64,000 nt of DNA from Thamnidium elegans (GCA_025201345.1 JAIXMG010000019.1:558001-622000); one strand, 5' to 3'. Positions 33,618-47,720 are shown, counted from the first letter of the stretch. Notes: generated by a model not told the origin, from the letters alone. Program-made: numbers and translations.

Positions 33618-35203
33618 TTAAAACATCCACGAGCGCCTGGCAAGAAATAACATATCATTCTGTAGCCTTTGCGAAGACCCCCGTGGTACAGGCGGTACAT
33701 CCTCAGCAAGATCCCCTTGCACCCATTTTGTCGACCACCTCTGCATTTTAGAATAAAACTTGCCTTTACTAACTTGACTTCTTCTTCTATTACCATCAGC
33801 TAAATCATTAACTGATCTCTTTTTTGGTTTTTCAATCACTTCATCTTCCAGTTCCGATCTACGTTTAGGAAAGTAAAGAGAAATAAATTTCTCTAGTGGG
33901 ACATCGGCAGTACACATTTGCGGTTTAAAAGCGGTTCTACATAATGGACAAGCTCCTTCATGTTGATTCTTTAAAGTCAGTTCACCAGTAACTGAGTCAA
34001 TACTTTGACAGGTACAGTATACAGCTGGTAAAGGTTTTACCAATACCAACAAATTTTCTGAAATACGATTAATAGTCTTTGTTCTGTATCTATGACAATG
34101 AGCACAATACAAGTGTTGAATACAAGATCTGCAAAACGTATGATGACAAGCTGCTAATGTAGTTGGCTCATGCAGAATACAAAGACAAACCGCGCATGTA
34201 AAATCCTCTCGATTAGGTGTATTTGACTTTAAGACGGTCTTGAAACTTTCTTCTAATGTTTGTAAAGGTTTGATTTGCATGTTGTATTTTTGTTCCCATT
34301 TCATTTTCATCACTTGATATAAACTAGGTTCTTCCAGGTCCGGTAACGACCCTAACGATATACTGCCGAGATCCCAAAGGATACTAAACTGACTTGTGAT
34401 ATAATGATGATACAAATAAATGTCTTGTTCTAAACGGTATACTTGGCTTATGCATTGTCGCAGCCTTGGGTTATTTTTATTAGACTAAAACAATTTGTTT
34501 TTTTTTAAGTACGTGATTTACTGCATGAAATTTATTATTACCTCTAGTTCTTGTTGAATACGTCCTTCCATATCTTTATAATATAATTGAAATCGAGAAT
34601 CTTGTAATTCTGAATCATTTTCATGTAATAAAGTAGTTTCTGAAAATAATGATTGATTTGATATCAAGGAAGAACCAATAATTAAAGATTGTGAATTTAA
34701 TTGAATACTAGAAGAAGTACGAGTTGTACGTGAGTCCCATTCTTTTAGACACGTAGTAATAAATTGTTGAGCTCTTCTTAAAGATTGCCTATCTCTATTT
34801 TTTAAAGGGGAAGACTTATAAAGTATATTTAATACATTATATATAAAAAAGAGGGGGTTTAAAAAAAATTGCTTACGATAGCGCATAAACTATGTGAAAG
34901 TTCTTCTAATTGAGCTTTTAGCAAGATTAAAGTATTTTGACTATGTTGACAAACGCGATCTAATTCATGATACCAAATTTGAATAAATGGATCCATTGAT
35001 TTCCAATAGGATTTTTTGTTACTGGTTAATAAACGGGTATATGCCTTTTCAAGTTTATCGATTCTAACTAAATGTTGATTGTATATAATCGATTCTTTTA
35101 AATAACTAGGTGGTTTAGCATACTCGTCAAATACAATTGTAGGCAATCTTTTTTTCTTTTCTCTTCTAAATGGTTTAGTTAATCGGTTCCAAAGCCGGAC
35201 CAT
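33618..35203 (-). CDS. RING-finger protein, probable E3 ubiquitin ligase with SPX-like helical N-terminus
   Basis: It has three exons: about 35203-34877, about 34820-34545 and about 34487-33618. The N-terminus MVRLWNRLTKPFRREKKKRL is basic. A helical stretch (PFIQIWYHELDRVCQHSQNT) and, in exon 3, ISQVYRLEQDIYLYHHYITS are spaced as in SPX-RING proteins. SPX homology is only suggested, since the canonical MKFGK start and KILKK motif are missing. The RING is clear: DFTCAVCLCILHEPTTLAAC, then HHTFCRSCIQHLYCAHC and, after an unusually long insert, EGACPLCRTAF. These supply the Cys/His zinc ligands, with extra cysteines (YCTCQS) in the insert. The tail is basic. An SPX-RING link to phosphate sensing would be inference only. 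Confidence 0.75.
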
Positions 35204-35349
35204 AATTATATTTTTTTAAGTTTGAAGAAAAGAAGAAAGAAAGAAGGAAAGAAATAAGGTAAAAAAAAATATTTTTTTAATTGATAGAAACAGTCGGCAT
35301 AAGTAATGGTAAAAATAATAATAATAATAATAACAAATTTATATTTAAA

Positions 35350-37696
35350 CTAACGTTTAAAAATGAAGAAAGATGAACTCATTCTAGCTTCAGCGGCATA
35401 TTTACATAAATCCTTTTGATTTTCTTCAGTCCATTGCTCATCTTTTGGTATTTCAATTGAACCAAGTTTCTTGCTACCGTACATTTCTTGGTATCTTTGA
35501 TGTTTATCATACAATCTATTTAATATATATATTAGTACTTCAATAAAATAAAATCATTTATAAAAAAAACCAGCTTACTCTTTATATTGAGGAACATTAT
35601 TCACTCCACCAGAAATAATAATAAATGAGTTCTCAGGAAGTTCATTATAAATGGTCTTAATATACGTATCCATCGTTTGAAGTCTAATAGCACGGTCAGC
35701 GTCTTCAGATGCGGCACTAGGCACGACACTAGGCACAAGACTCTCATCATCATCTTCAAGCGTACGTAGTCTATCTTCATCAGCAGTTTGATAACGCGTA
35801 AACAAAAAGTCCTTTTCCTTGATTTTCTCTACAGTCAATTCAACTAATGCTTCATCTGTATCTACTCTAAAATAATCACCACCATGCGAAGAACCAAATG
35901 CTCGATAACTATTTTTAGAGCTTTCAATAATAGCACTATCTCTAGGAGGTCTATTAGCCAACAAACGATCCATAATTAATTCAGTACGTTTAAATCTTCC
36001 AAAATTTGGTTTATTAGCTAACTTGAGTTTGAACAAATCAAGTGTGGCACGAGCATCTTCTGCGGAATCGTGACCAATATGAGCTTCATTACGATCTTGA
36101 ATATGACGTTTCAAGTAATGACGAGCCAAGAAACGAAGTGAGGGTTTATAAGGAGGTCCACGATGATGATCATACAATAAGGAAGTATCGACACAGTAGG
36201 GGTGAGCAATATGCAATGCCTTTAAATCGTTCTCTAAACCGTGACCGACTAGAATGGTATTATGATCAATAAGCTTACGAACGTGCTTTTGAGCTCGACG
36301 AAGAGAACAGGTGGCGTTACTCATGGCTTCAGGTGTAATACCAGAGTATTTGGTCAAGTAATCGATAATTGGCTCATCAGGTAAAACCATTTCATCTAAT
36401 AATTTACTTCCATCTAAATATAAAAACAGGGGGTATAAGTAAATGATACCGCTTTTTATATATATATATGTATATATACATACCTTCATCAATTAGTGTA
36501 ACACGAGCTAAAGCACTACCAGAAACTGTCCTGACCATCTCACAATCAAGGCCAACAATTCTCTTTAATTCACCTTGTTTTTTTTCCTTTAAAGCAGGAT
36601 GAGTTTCCTTCCAACCGTCAGGCAAGACGACAGAGTTATCAAGAAAAGTTGGTACAGGATAATCAGCCTTTCTTAAATCATCTAATGAAAGTACATAGTA
36701 TTCACGCATATTATCCTTGAACAATTCAGTTCTTTTAGCTTGTTCTTTTGTCAATCTTTCCTTTTTCGAGTTCGACATGTTACATTGCAAGATATCAGCA
36801 ACAGGCGAGTTAAACCTACCGTTACGACCTGAGATTTCATTGACAATCATGTATTTACTTTGTTTTGTTAAAAATGGCATAGAAGCCTTTCCAACCCATT
36901 CTTCACTTTGTAACTGATCTAAATCTACACAGGGGCTCTTGCTTCCACCGAAATAATTTACGTTTAAACCTTGAGCATATACAAATACCAATTTAGCGAT
37001 CTTGGCCTTATTAATAATACTACACCAAGGTAAGTTGGTTGTCTCTGATAAAGCGTACAAGACAAATTCACCTAATTGCTTGGTAGGGATCACAGTTTGA
37101 GGAGGAGTGATTTGAAATAATGGTTTGGTAACTACTTCTCCGTTGACTTTAACCTTGGATTGTCGTTTCAGTAATTTCTTTTTACGGACTGCTTGGACTC
37201 GGGCTTTGACTTCTTGGTCAGTAAGTTTTTTAGGTGCTTGGTATGGTTTGCCTTTTACTTTTTTAGGGGTGAATTTAGGACCACGGATTTTGACGGGGTC
37301 GGCCACTGCAGCAGGTTTTTTTTCATCCTTGGCGACAGTTGATTTCTTTTCGTCTTTGCTTTCAGTAACTGGCTTCTTTTCGGTGACAGGTGCTTTCTTT
37401 TCGGTGATGGGAGCCTTCTTTTCTGTAGTAGGTACCTCAACAGACTTAACAGCTTCTACGCTCTTCTTTTCCTTCTTGTTTTTCTTGTCCTTCTTTTCTT
37501 TCTTCTCCTTTTTATCCGTCTTTTCTTTTTTACTGGACTTTGCTTTTTTGGGTTTCGAACTTTCTTCGTCGTGAGCAGGATGAGATCGCTTCTTCTTTTT
37601 GTCTACAATATCCATGGGTTCGTCAAAACTGACATGCGTTTTCTTTGTCACGTCATGTAACACGACATGTTTATCAACGATCGGTGTAAACTTCAT
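35350..37696 (-). CDS. RNH70: RNA exonuclease of the RNH70/REX1 type (DEDDh fold)
   Basis: This is a 3'-5' RNA exonuclease that trims structured RNAs such as 5S rRNA and tRNA precursors in the nucleus. It has three exons: 37696-about 36485, about 36415-35577 and about 35516-35350. The first 150 residues are a Lys/Glu-rich low-complexity region containing TEKKAPITEKKAPVTEKK repeats, plausibly a nucleolar signal. Catalytic motifs are GLDCEMVRT (Exo I), VGHGLENDLKALH (Exo II) and GHDSAEDARATLDLF (Exo III with the catalytic His-x4-Asp). PIIDYLTKYSGITPEAM and VDTSLLYDHHRGPPYKPSLR are diagnostic of this subfamily. A C-terminal region of unknown function follows and the last exon ends FFIFKR, stop at 35350-35352. 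The first intron (about 36484-36416) contains a TA microsatellite. Confidence 0.9.
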
Positions 37697-38060
37697 TTTG
37701 TTGATTTGGCAAACTTATTGATCAAGAAAAAAAAAAAACTTTTGTTCTTTGCTATGAAAAAAAAAAAAAAAAAAAAGGGAAAGAGGACTGCCATTTAAAT
37801 TAAACCAGTCACCCTATGAAAAACAAGGGATAATGCTGATAGACCTTCTTCATAGACGCGCTCAAGTATGATAACGATTCATTAAAAAAACGTAACTATG
37901 CTAGTAACAAAATGTTTTTTTTTGCTCTAGATATGGTGGTTACAACTCTAATCATGATTATATGGGTTGCTTCTCCAAAAAAAACAAATCCTATATCCCC
38001 GTATACCGAGAACAATTTTGTGGGCAGCAAGGATACACCTCATAAGGCTACTAGTAACAA
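37697..38060. other. Intergenic, upstream flank of RNH70
   Basis: Two long A-runs (37726-37738 and 37756-37776) precede the exonuclease start on its strand as T-runs. To the right, a weak plus-strand frame from 37912 (MFFFALDMVVTTLIMIIW) runs into the Ty3-like relic and may be its damaged upstream part. Confidence 0.4.
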
Positions 38061-38333
38061 TTGTAAGTATTGCGATAAGACTTGGTCTCATAGCCACGAG
38101 TGTAAGGAGTACGAAGTTAAGAAAACCGATAAGCAAGTTTTGTCTATAATGAAAGATACCAATAAAATGAGCGAGACTGAAGATGAAGAAGGACTTTACA
38201 AATGATAAAAAGGAAAAAACAATCTAATCCCTTTATTGTTCTTCCCGCCCCAATTATTATAGAAGGAAAGAAATTAATTGCGATGATTGATACTGAATCG
38301 AATCAGCAAATATATATTAAAAACATATTTTAA
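38061..38333 (+). pseudogene. Ty3-like retroelement relic: zinc knuckle plus aspartic protease start
   Basis: A frame ending at 38205 contains CKYCDKTWSHSHEC (from 38061), Cys-x2-Cys-x5-His-x3-Cys, close to a gag CCHC knuckle. In a second frame starting at 38202, NPFIVLPAPIIIEGKKLIAM is followed by IDTESNQ. This matches the beginning of a retroelement pepsin-like protease, where the catalytic triplet DTG has become DTE. Both frames stop soon after, and reverse transcriptase and LTRs are not visible nearby. This is a short, dead remnant. Confidence 0.6.
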
Positions 38334-38395
38334 TCATAAAAATAAAAATAATTATAAAAATAGTAACTAGTGTTAAAATAGTTGATGAAACTGAA

Positions 38396-38715
38396 TTAAT
38401 AAACGTTACTTTTGTTAGCGGTATATTCAATGCACTTAATAGCTCCTGGGAAAAGTTTCTGAACGTCACTTTGGTTCTTCGTGTTAGTGTTGTTGTGGCC
38501 CAATCCACCGGATAATTCGTTCTTTTGAAGAATCATATTTGCTAAAGATCTTTCGTCAATATACAACTGAGGTGAGTGTAGCCGTAAAGCATCCAGTTTA
38601 TATCTTTTAGGTAGCCGCATTTCGGCACTACCCACTTTAATGGAACTTTTTGATGTGACTCTTGTTGATAGCGTTGTGGAACCATATGATGTCTTTTTAC
38701 GCGAACCTGTATATA
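38396..38715 (-). CDS. Hypothetical protein (5' end unresolved)
   Basis: The open frame on the minus strand runs from about 38715 to stop at 38396. It reads TSYGSTTLSTRVTSKSSIKV, then RLPKRYKLDALRLHSPQLYI and DERSLANMILQKNELSGG. The first in-frame ATG is at 38626, but coding-like sequence extends upstream to a possible acceptor (TATACAG near 38716), implying a missing first exon. That exon would have to overlap the promoter of the divergent gene at 38775. The composition is protein-like and no motif is recognised. Confidence 0.4.
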
Positions 38716-38774
38716 TACAGGCTTAATTTTAATCTCTTCTTTTTCTTTTTCCTTTATCGACTACATAAAAAAAA

Positions 38775-39621
38775 ATGTCATATAATCAAGGTGAAGCAAA
38801 CTCTTATCAAGGCGGACAAGCCGACTCATACCAAGGCAAGCTAATAAAAATCCATTGCATATGTGTATATATTTATCATTTTTTACTTTAGGTGGTGGTC
38901 AACAAGACAGCGGAGACGCTTTTCACGGTTACGGAGCACCTGCCGGATACCAAAAGCCTGATGTTCAACAAGCTGCTCAATACGCTAAACAACACGCTGA
39001 GGACAATGATGATGGTAAAAACCACACACCATTTTTTTTTTTAAAAAGTCTATCTCTCTAACTTGTTTTATATCTGTAGACGATAACCTTTTCACATCTA
39101 TTCTTTCCAAAGTAATCGATCGTGATGACGATGATGACGATGCTCCTCACAAGAAACAAGTGGGAGAAAATGAAGCTCAAGAAGCAGCTAATGTTCATGA
39201 CCAAATCTATAACCGAGGAGGACCCACTGAAGAAGTTTCATCACGCGATATGGGGTCTGCAGCTGCTATGCAAGCTTTTAAAATGTTTAGTGGTGGAGGA
39301 GGAAACAGTGGTGGAGGAGGAAACAGTGGTGGCGGTGGATCAAGTCAATTGGTTGGGTTAGCTATGGGTGAAGCTATGAAACTCTTTCAAGCTCAAGGTG
39401 GGTCTAGTGGTAAAGCCAATCAAAGTGAAATGCTTCAAAGTGCAGCTACTATGGCTTTAAAGCTATTTATGACTCAACAAGGCGGTGGCAGTGGTAATAG
39501 CGGAGGAGGAGGTGGACTTGGATCTGTTATGGGTATCTTGAGTAGTTTACAAGGTGGTGGTCAACAACAAGAACAACAAAAGCCCAGCGGTATGGCTGGC
39601 TTATTGGGAAAGTTCTTGTAA
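38775..39621 (+). CDS. Glycine/glutamine-rich fungal protein with repeated helical modules (DUF7721-like)
   Basis: It has three exons: about 38775-38835, 38892-39013 and 39080-39621. The start MSYNQGEANSYQGGQADSYQ is a Gly/Gln/Tyr repeat. The second exon gives FHGYGAPAGYQKPDVQQAAQ and the third starts DDNLFTSILSKVID, then a run of Asp. The C-terminal half repeats a short amphipathic helix: MGSAAAMQAFKMFSGGGG, LAMGEAMKLFQAQGGSS and LQSAATMALKLFMTQQGG, separated by Gly/Ser linkers, ending MAGLLGKFL. This layout fits a fungal family annotated as DUF7721 or 'beta-flanking protein', whose function is unknown to me. The low-complexity linkers suggest a flexible, perhaps condensate-forming protein, which is inference. 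Confidence 0.72.
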
Positions 39622-41098
39622 GCATTTTGTTACAAATATATTTTAATATAACTTTTTCCTGTTATTTGTACCGATAATAAAAAAGTTATTTGTTTATCAA
39701 AGTTATTTTTCAATCTTTTTTCATGCGATCTAATGTCGACATATGCTTTAACAAGTATAGATCTTGGGATTTCTTTTTTTTTATGTTTCTAGACCGTCTT
39801 TTTTTTAAAAAAAAGTAACTAGTGCATTTTAATGTACTATATGATAGATTCTCGAGACAATTATCAACACTATTGATCAGCGCGTTTCTTAGTTAATAGT
39901 CCGTACAATTTATATTTTTTACGCAATGGTAAATATAGAAAAATTCTAAAATAAAAATACTTGATGTAACACTCTCCCTTTCTTGGTATTTATACGCAAA
40001 TACTCTTGGCAATTAAAAAACATCAAACGAAAGGGAAAAACGGCACTGTTTCTATTTGAAGAGAGAGAAGGGATAAAACACTTTTTGTTTTGATTGTTTA
40101 CCCGGGTGTGTAGTTCGTATAGCAAAAGAAAGGTCTCACGGATGTAGTCAAAATATATACGCATTAGAGTAGATCATAAACTTGGGACTATTTTATTAGA
40201 GAAAATATTACATAAAAAAGCAAAACGTACGAGTTTTTCTTGCTGTCATAAAAATTCTCACATACACTTACTTCGCCTCAAACATGTATATATTATATAT
40301 ATTCGGCATCTTAATAGTAAACCCATTAAACTTTCTTTTTAACAACGCCTAGTATATTCCCAAAGTAGGGTATATCAACCGTGACAATATGCTTAAAGTT
40401 GTAGTTTGGTGCACCATCGGGACAAGACATATTACAAGTCCGCATACTTGATAAAAAAAAAGAAGTAGTTAATATAAAGTGTTGAATATATATTAGAGAG
40501 AGAAACGGGTAGATCTCCGCATATTATACTTTATTTGGGCATGACCGAGAAATATATTTGAAACTTTCGAGAAGAAATGAATATAGTCTTATTAAAAAAA
40601 ACCCCAAAAGTACGTTTTAAAGCCTTTTAAAGTATTCTAGGTTGCTAAGAAACATTATGTGTCCATAGTAACTAAACCTGGCATGTTAGTGTAAAAAATA
40701 AATATTATCTCGATAAATTAGACTATTGCAACTTAGTAGTTTGCGTAGTTGCCAAGTAACCATCACATTGTTTCAAAAGACCTGTTACAGCCATTATATT
40801 TTTTTTTACATTCTTACTGTCATTATGTTTATTACTGCTTGGATCTTAATCAATCTTAGAAGTATTCATGATTTGTTGTTTTTTTAGCAAACATATTTTT
40901 ATGCAAAAGAAAAAAGAGAGAGAAGCTAACTCAGCTTCTTTGTAATCCCATTTTATTTATCAACAATTCTCCTTTTAATTATTACCCCTTTCTTTTTTTA
41001 GAAACACAATATAAAAATAAATATTTTTTTTCCTTTTTTTTTCTTTTTTTCCCTCTCTTTTTTTTTATTTATTGTTCATTAAGCTTTTTCTTTTTCAC
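39622..41098. other. Gene-poor interval, no gene seen
   Basis: About 1.5 kb without a supportable gene. The left end is the 3' flank of the glycine-rich gene. The right end (about 40975-41098) is strongly C/T-rich, as expected of a fungal core promoter just before the ankyrin gene start. Minus-strand frames near 40000-40160 are short and unconvincing. Confidence 0.45.
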
Positions 41099-42739
41099 AT
41101 GTACGAAAATAAAAAGGATAAAACTAAAGATTATTCACTTGGTTTACACGGTGCGGCCATGAATGGCAATGTTGGTAAACTACTAAAATAGAAACACATG
41201 TAATCTTTGTAACAAATAAAAATAACAAATTTACACTAGGTCTTGTCAAATTCGCTCTCGATCATGGTGCGCCTATTGATTCAGTTGTGAATGGTTACAT
41301 GCCATTACAATTAGCTTGTATTAATGAAAACCATATTGCTGTAGTTCAATATTTAATTGATAGAGGTGCTGATGTAAACGCTCAAAGGTAAAATAATAAA
41401 AATTTAAATTTAAAAGCACACACACATTAAGCCCCCCCCCAAAAAAAGGTGGTCAAAGAAACACGTTGCAGATAAATCACAAGCAGTGGCAGGAGCAACA
41501 GGATCAACGGCTTTACATGTCGCGTGTGCCAACGGTTGCACTAAAATAGTAGATTTATTGTTAAGAAATGGTGCCAAAATCAATGTAAAAGACAAGTACG
41601 GTTCAAAACCTATTGATGTTGCAGCGGCCAAGAACCATACGGAGATAGTGAAATTGTTAGATACGTTTGGATCTATGCAACAAATGTTGAAAGGGTTACA
41701 AGAAGGTACGTCTAAACAACAACACCATATCACAGAAGAGATTGGTAGAAGATCTATGGACACTTCACTATACACACAACAGTTAAGAGCTGATAGGTTA
41801 CGTAGACCTTCTTTACCCTCTGTATTTGAATCTCAAAAATTAGATATACCTGATATCTCTACTTTACCTCCGTTACCTGCTAGACATAGTTTAAATACAC
41901 CAAGACCTTCTCCAGATGAATTATTAAATTTAACTAAACCAAGAAGGTATCAACATTATTTTCAACCACAGGTGCAACAACAACAACAACAACAACAACA
42001 ATATCAACAACAACAACAATATCAACAACAACAACAATATCAACAACAACAACAATATCAACAACAACAACCAAAAGAAGATTGGTATAGTTATGGTGTT
42101 GTAAATCATTTCGAAGATGAAAATTATTTGGCTTCATTAGAGAGAAGAGCGTTTGGTACTAGTTCAACGAATGAAGAAGAACCTAAATCTAGCCGTACCT
42201 CGCTTGATAATAGACCTTCTGGGGATTCAACTCCGTTAAAGAGATGTAGTTCAGATGGTGGACATTTAAGAACTACTGCTTTAATGAACGCTATGGCAGC
42301 TAATAATATTTCTTTGCAAGATGATGAATTTGGTAATGTTATTCAAGTAGATGACGAAGAAGAAGAAGAAGAAGAAGAAGCAGCAGCAGCAGCAGCAGCA
42401 GCAGGAGAAGAACAAGAAGAAGTGCCACCAAGAGCCTCAATGTATGAAGAAAGACCTGAATTAGAATCACTTGAAAAAGTTAAAAAGAGTTGGTTTTCAA
42501 GTGGACGAAAATCAGTTGATATTTATCCTACTGGTAGACCTTCACTGGAAAATAGAAGAAGTAGTCTTGATTTTCGACCTAGTTTTGATGGGTTGTCTCA
42601 GTTGGCTAAAAAGAGTATGGAAGGTTTATCTCGTAAAAGTATTGATGTTGATTATATACCTGAAGATGGTAAAAAATCAAATAGAGGATTTTTATCAAAA
42701 TGGTGGTCTACTTCTACTACCTCAAATAACATTAAATAA
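41099..42739 (+). CDS. Ankyrin-repeat protein with polyQ, polyE and polyA tracts
   Basis: It has three exons: 41099-about 41175, about 41241-41387 and about 41450-42739. The start MYENKKDKTKDYSLGLHGAA opens the first ankyrin helix. Repeats continue as NGYMPLQLACINENHIAVVQ with YLIDRGADVNAQ, then GSTALHVACANGCTKIVDLL with LRNGAKINVKDKYG, then KPIDVAAAKNHTEIVKLL. After the repeats the protein is Ser/Pro-rich with repeated 'R-x-S-[LV]-[DE]' motifs (RPSLENRR, SSLDFRPSFD, RKSIDVDY) that look like basophilic kinase sites. Three homopolymers interrupt it: a QQQQQY repeat (41971-42072), polyGlu and polyAla (42355-42402). Ankyrin repeats mediate protein binding and no catalytic domain is present. A signalling scaffold is plausible but not shown. 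Confidence 0.8.
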
Positions 42740-42862
42740 GAAGGAAAAACTGTTGATCAGATATACCCCCCTCACACGCACATCATTTTATTTATATATA
42801 AATACTTTTTTTTTTCTTTTTTTTTATTTATTTCAAAAAACATATATTTTTCCTTTTATTTT

Positions 42863-45042
<2,180 letters not shown>

Positions 45043-45920
45043 TATGGAAAAGTATATCCATGAACATTTCCTGGTGTTTGATCATGTCTTATTCCTTGAA
45101 TCTACGTGCCAAAATGAATCAAAAAAATCTGCTTCTTCACGATTTGAAGAAACAATCGACCGGCTTGCCAATAACGGAACAGAACCTCTCGCTCTGAAAA
45201 ATTGGTGCCAAAGAACAAAAGATTCTAACGAAGAGGTAATTATATCCTAACCCTAGTACGCATTATAGTAGTGCTCGTATACTAATAATAATATTAAAAA
45301 CTATCCAGATACTAAATAGCGAAGAAACAATTGCTTAGTGGGTAACTAACCCCTGGTGAAAGCAGATGTATATTGAATAAGCATTTACTTAAAACAAATG
45401 TAAAAGAACAAGCTCTACAACGCTCAACTTCAGCTATTTATTACGTCGCCAAAAAAAGAGAATATGGCGAACCGAATGAAAAGAAGGAACGAGGAAACAA
45501 CTGCTTCAGAAAAAAAAGACCGTGATAGTCTAGTATTTAATGATGTTTCAGTAGGAACTTTATTAAAAAATCATGATGAAAGACAAGCATCTATTTATAA
45601 TAATCTGAAAAATAAAGAGAAGCATGTCGTATCTCTTTGCTTAAATAGTACATATAATAAATTTATCTGATGAAACCAATGATAGTCAGAGACGTTTTTT
45701 TTCTCGTGAACAATAGCAGAAAATGAAAGAAATGTATACTTCAAAAATAAAATATAGTAGTACAGATGAATATGCCAAAAAAAAAAAAAAAAAAAAAAAA
45801 AAAGTATCAATAAATTACTACAAAAGATGGACCTGGAAGCTGCTTAAGAAGAGGCAAGAGCTTTGGTCTGAAATCTTGGAATCACTTTTTCCTGATAAAA
45901 GCAACATTTATTGCAAGTGA
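45043..45920 (+). pseudogene. Decayed gene of a dispersed family (related to 51876-52073)
   Basis: An ATG at 45043 opens MEKYIHEHFLVFDHVLFLES, continuing FEETIDRLANNGTEPLALKN up to a GTAATT donor. The next piece (45464 onward) reads DRDSLVFNDVSVGTLLKNHD and is interrupted. A third reads SKIKYSSTDEYAKK, is expanded by a 27-base A-run at about 45777-45803, and continues as KSINKLLQKMDLEAA in another frame. The third piece is clearly homologous to minus-strand sequence at 51900-52025 (KVKYNSTDEYAKKLKSINKL). Both copies sit next to MITE family A ends. Multiple stops and the homopolymer show this copy is dead. I do not know the family. Confidence 0.45.
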
Positions 45921-46191
45921 GGGGGAATCCAAAGCATCTAAAATGATTTTAAAATTGATAGTCGTGTAGTGATTGGATATAATGATGATCATCTAAAGTT
46001 ATGTATTGAGAGCAAAGACATCATTGATTGTTTAGTGAGTAAATCCACCAATTTCCGTCCAACGAAAAATATTGTTTTTATGTCAAAACCGATGTGAAAT
46101 TAAGTATTTGTATGTTTGTGACGATGATTTGTACTGTGTACGAGAATATGCAAAGTTTTTTTTTATAGGAAAAGTGTGGAACATTTAAAAA

Positions 46192-46766
46192 GGTTAATTC
46201 TTGGTACACCTCCCAGTGCTGCACCACAAGTGCCTGCATCGACACCACCATATCATAAGGAAATATTTAGACATTTGATAATATAAAAGGTACTTGCTTG
46301 TATATGAATTCATTGCTAAAAAAAAAAGGAGAAAAAAAAAAGATGGAATAAATAGGTGATTTTAATCATGATAAAAAGGGGTTTATTTAACTATGATAAA
46401 ATGGGGTTTATTCAACCATGATAAAGCGAGGTTTATTCAAGTATGATAAAAAGGATTTATTTAATCACCGTGATATTTATACAGTAGCGGCTCTATTTAA
46501 GGGTGGCCAAATTCTCAGAAAATCCACCCTTAAATCGATTATTAGCGATAATAGTGGTGTTAAAGCGGGGGACGGAAGAAGGTGTCCTGGAGAAATCCAC
46601 CCTTAAATAGAACCTACCCTTAAATCGAACACCCTTAAATAAAGCCGCCACTGTATTACAATTTCTTTTCTCACGATATTAAAAAAAAAAAGTGCCTGTT
46701 ATTGTTGGAAGTGCACTTTATAAATTGGCAATAGTGATGTAAATGGTGGTGTACCAAGAATTAACC
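46192..46766. mobile_element. MITE family A, copy 2 (complete, with nested insertion)
   Basis: Both ends are present as inverted repeats: GGTTAATTCTTGGTACACC at 46192 and its complement ending at 46766. The total length is 575 bases, or about 401 without the nested element and its duplicated TA. It contains four imperfect tandem units of about 25 bases (ATGATAAAA-GG-TTTATT-CA, 46369-46462) and the TGAATTCATTGCT block at 46308-46320. It has no coding capacity. The terminal repeat contains TTAA, but I cannot establish a target-site duplication from the flanks. Related copies are at 29591-29905 and 51876-52199. Confidence 0.75.
46482..46653. mobile_element. MITE family B, copy 1 (172 bases, TA target site)
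   Basis: It has inverted ends CAGTAGCGGCTCTATTTA and its near-complement ending GCCGCCACTG, flanked by TA on both sides. The copy at 57646-57785 shares the ends and the interior (AAAGCGGGGGACGGAAGAAG). This copy has an extra 32-base or so repetition of the CCCTTAAAT segment near its right end. The empty site survives in the paralogous repeat at 29591-29905, which proves a single TA was duplicated on insertion. TA duplication and CAGT ends are typical of Tc1/mariner non-autonomous elements. Confidence 0.85.
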
Positions 46767-46913
46767 AATATTATTCACTGATAAACTTATCATCAGCGAT
46801 AGAATAACGATTATCACTTTTATTTCAAATGACAATTTTTTTATTTCTGTACAGCTTAAATTGAATCACTACTGATGCTGCAATCATTCCATTAATTCTG
46901 CAATCATTGCTGA

Positions 46914-47264
46914 TTGGATTTATCATTTTTTCTCGCCTTAGTGAAGAACACTGGCTGCTCGTCTTGTATTGCTTATTTCAAGGAATTAAAATATTTCAAA
47001 GAACACATTATGAATAACCATCCTCAAGCCATGCTATTACAGTTAAGGGGAAAAGGTGACAATGATCAACTCACGCAAGAAAACAGTGATAATGAACATG
47101 AAACACCTAGTAGCAAACGGCCTTCCGAAGACGATGCCGAATCATTTGTCTCGATGTGTCTGTCATTTTCACCACCTGACGGTAATGGCCATCTCTTGAT
47201 CCACACCTTCGACGCAACAGATGCCTTTTATAAACTACAAAAATCATTACAAACACAAAAATGA
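46914..47264 (+). pseudogene. Probable gene fragment with a C2H2-like motif
   Basis: A 116-codon open frame without an early ATG (first Met near 47010) contains CSSCIAYFKELKYFKEH then IMNNH, a Cys-x2-Cys...His-x4-His arrangement. It continues with an acidic linker (TQENSDNEHETPSSKRPSED) and DGNGHLLIHTFDATDAFYKL. Downstream the frame is lost. It is likely an exon or a relic of a repeated family. Its boundaries are uncertain and the function is unknown. Confidence 0.3.
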
Positions 47265-47720
47265 AACTCTCTCTTGAAGACCACATTCACTATGCCTTGG
47301 CTTGTATTTCGATACTGCCTTTGTCACCAAACAAATACCCTGATGACCTTCTTCCTTTTTTTTGACGTACACAACTTGACAGCCACCATTAACCATATCG
47401 AAACTATTTACAATGTTAACCTTTGTAACACAACATTGCAAGGTGTAATGGAGCTCAAACCGGCTTCCAAGAATCCAATCTTTATGTAATATGCCCAAAT
47501 TACCAAAGTCCAGATACCAGATTCTTTGCATGATCTATCGAAGGTTATTATGGACATCTCTAACTTGTTGTTAGTCTGTGGAATCCGAGCTATTAAATAG
47601 TAAAGATTCAAAAATAAATAAAAACAAAAAGATACTAAAAAGTAATCAGTCGCAAACAAGGAATTTAAGTACAATTCTAGTAATGTACTGTAGCATTATA
47701 AGTGCCACATTTTCCTTATA

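Noticed and set aside
37125..37574. Plus-strand Phe/Ser-rich frame of 149 codons
   Set aside because: It is the antisense shadow of the Lys/Glu-rich N-terminus of the RNH70-type gene.
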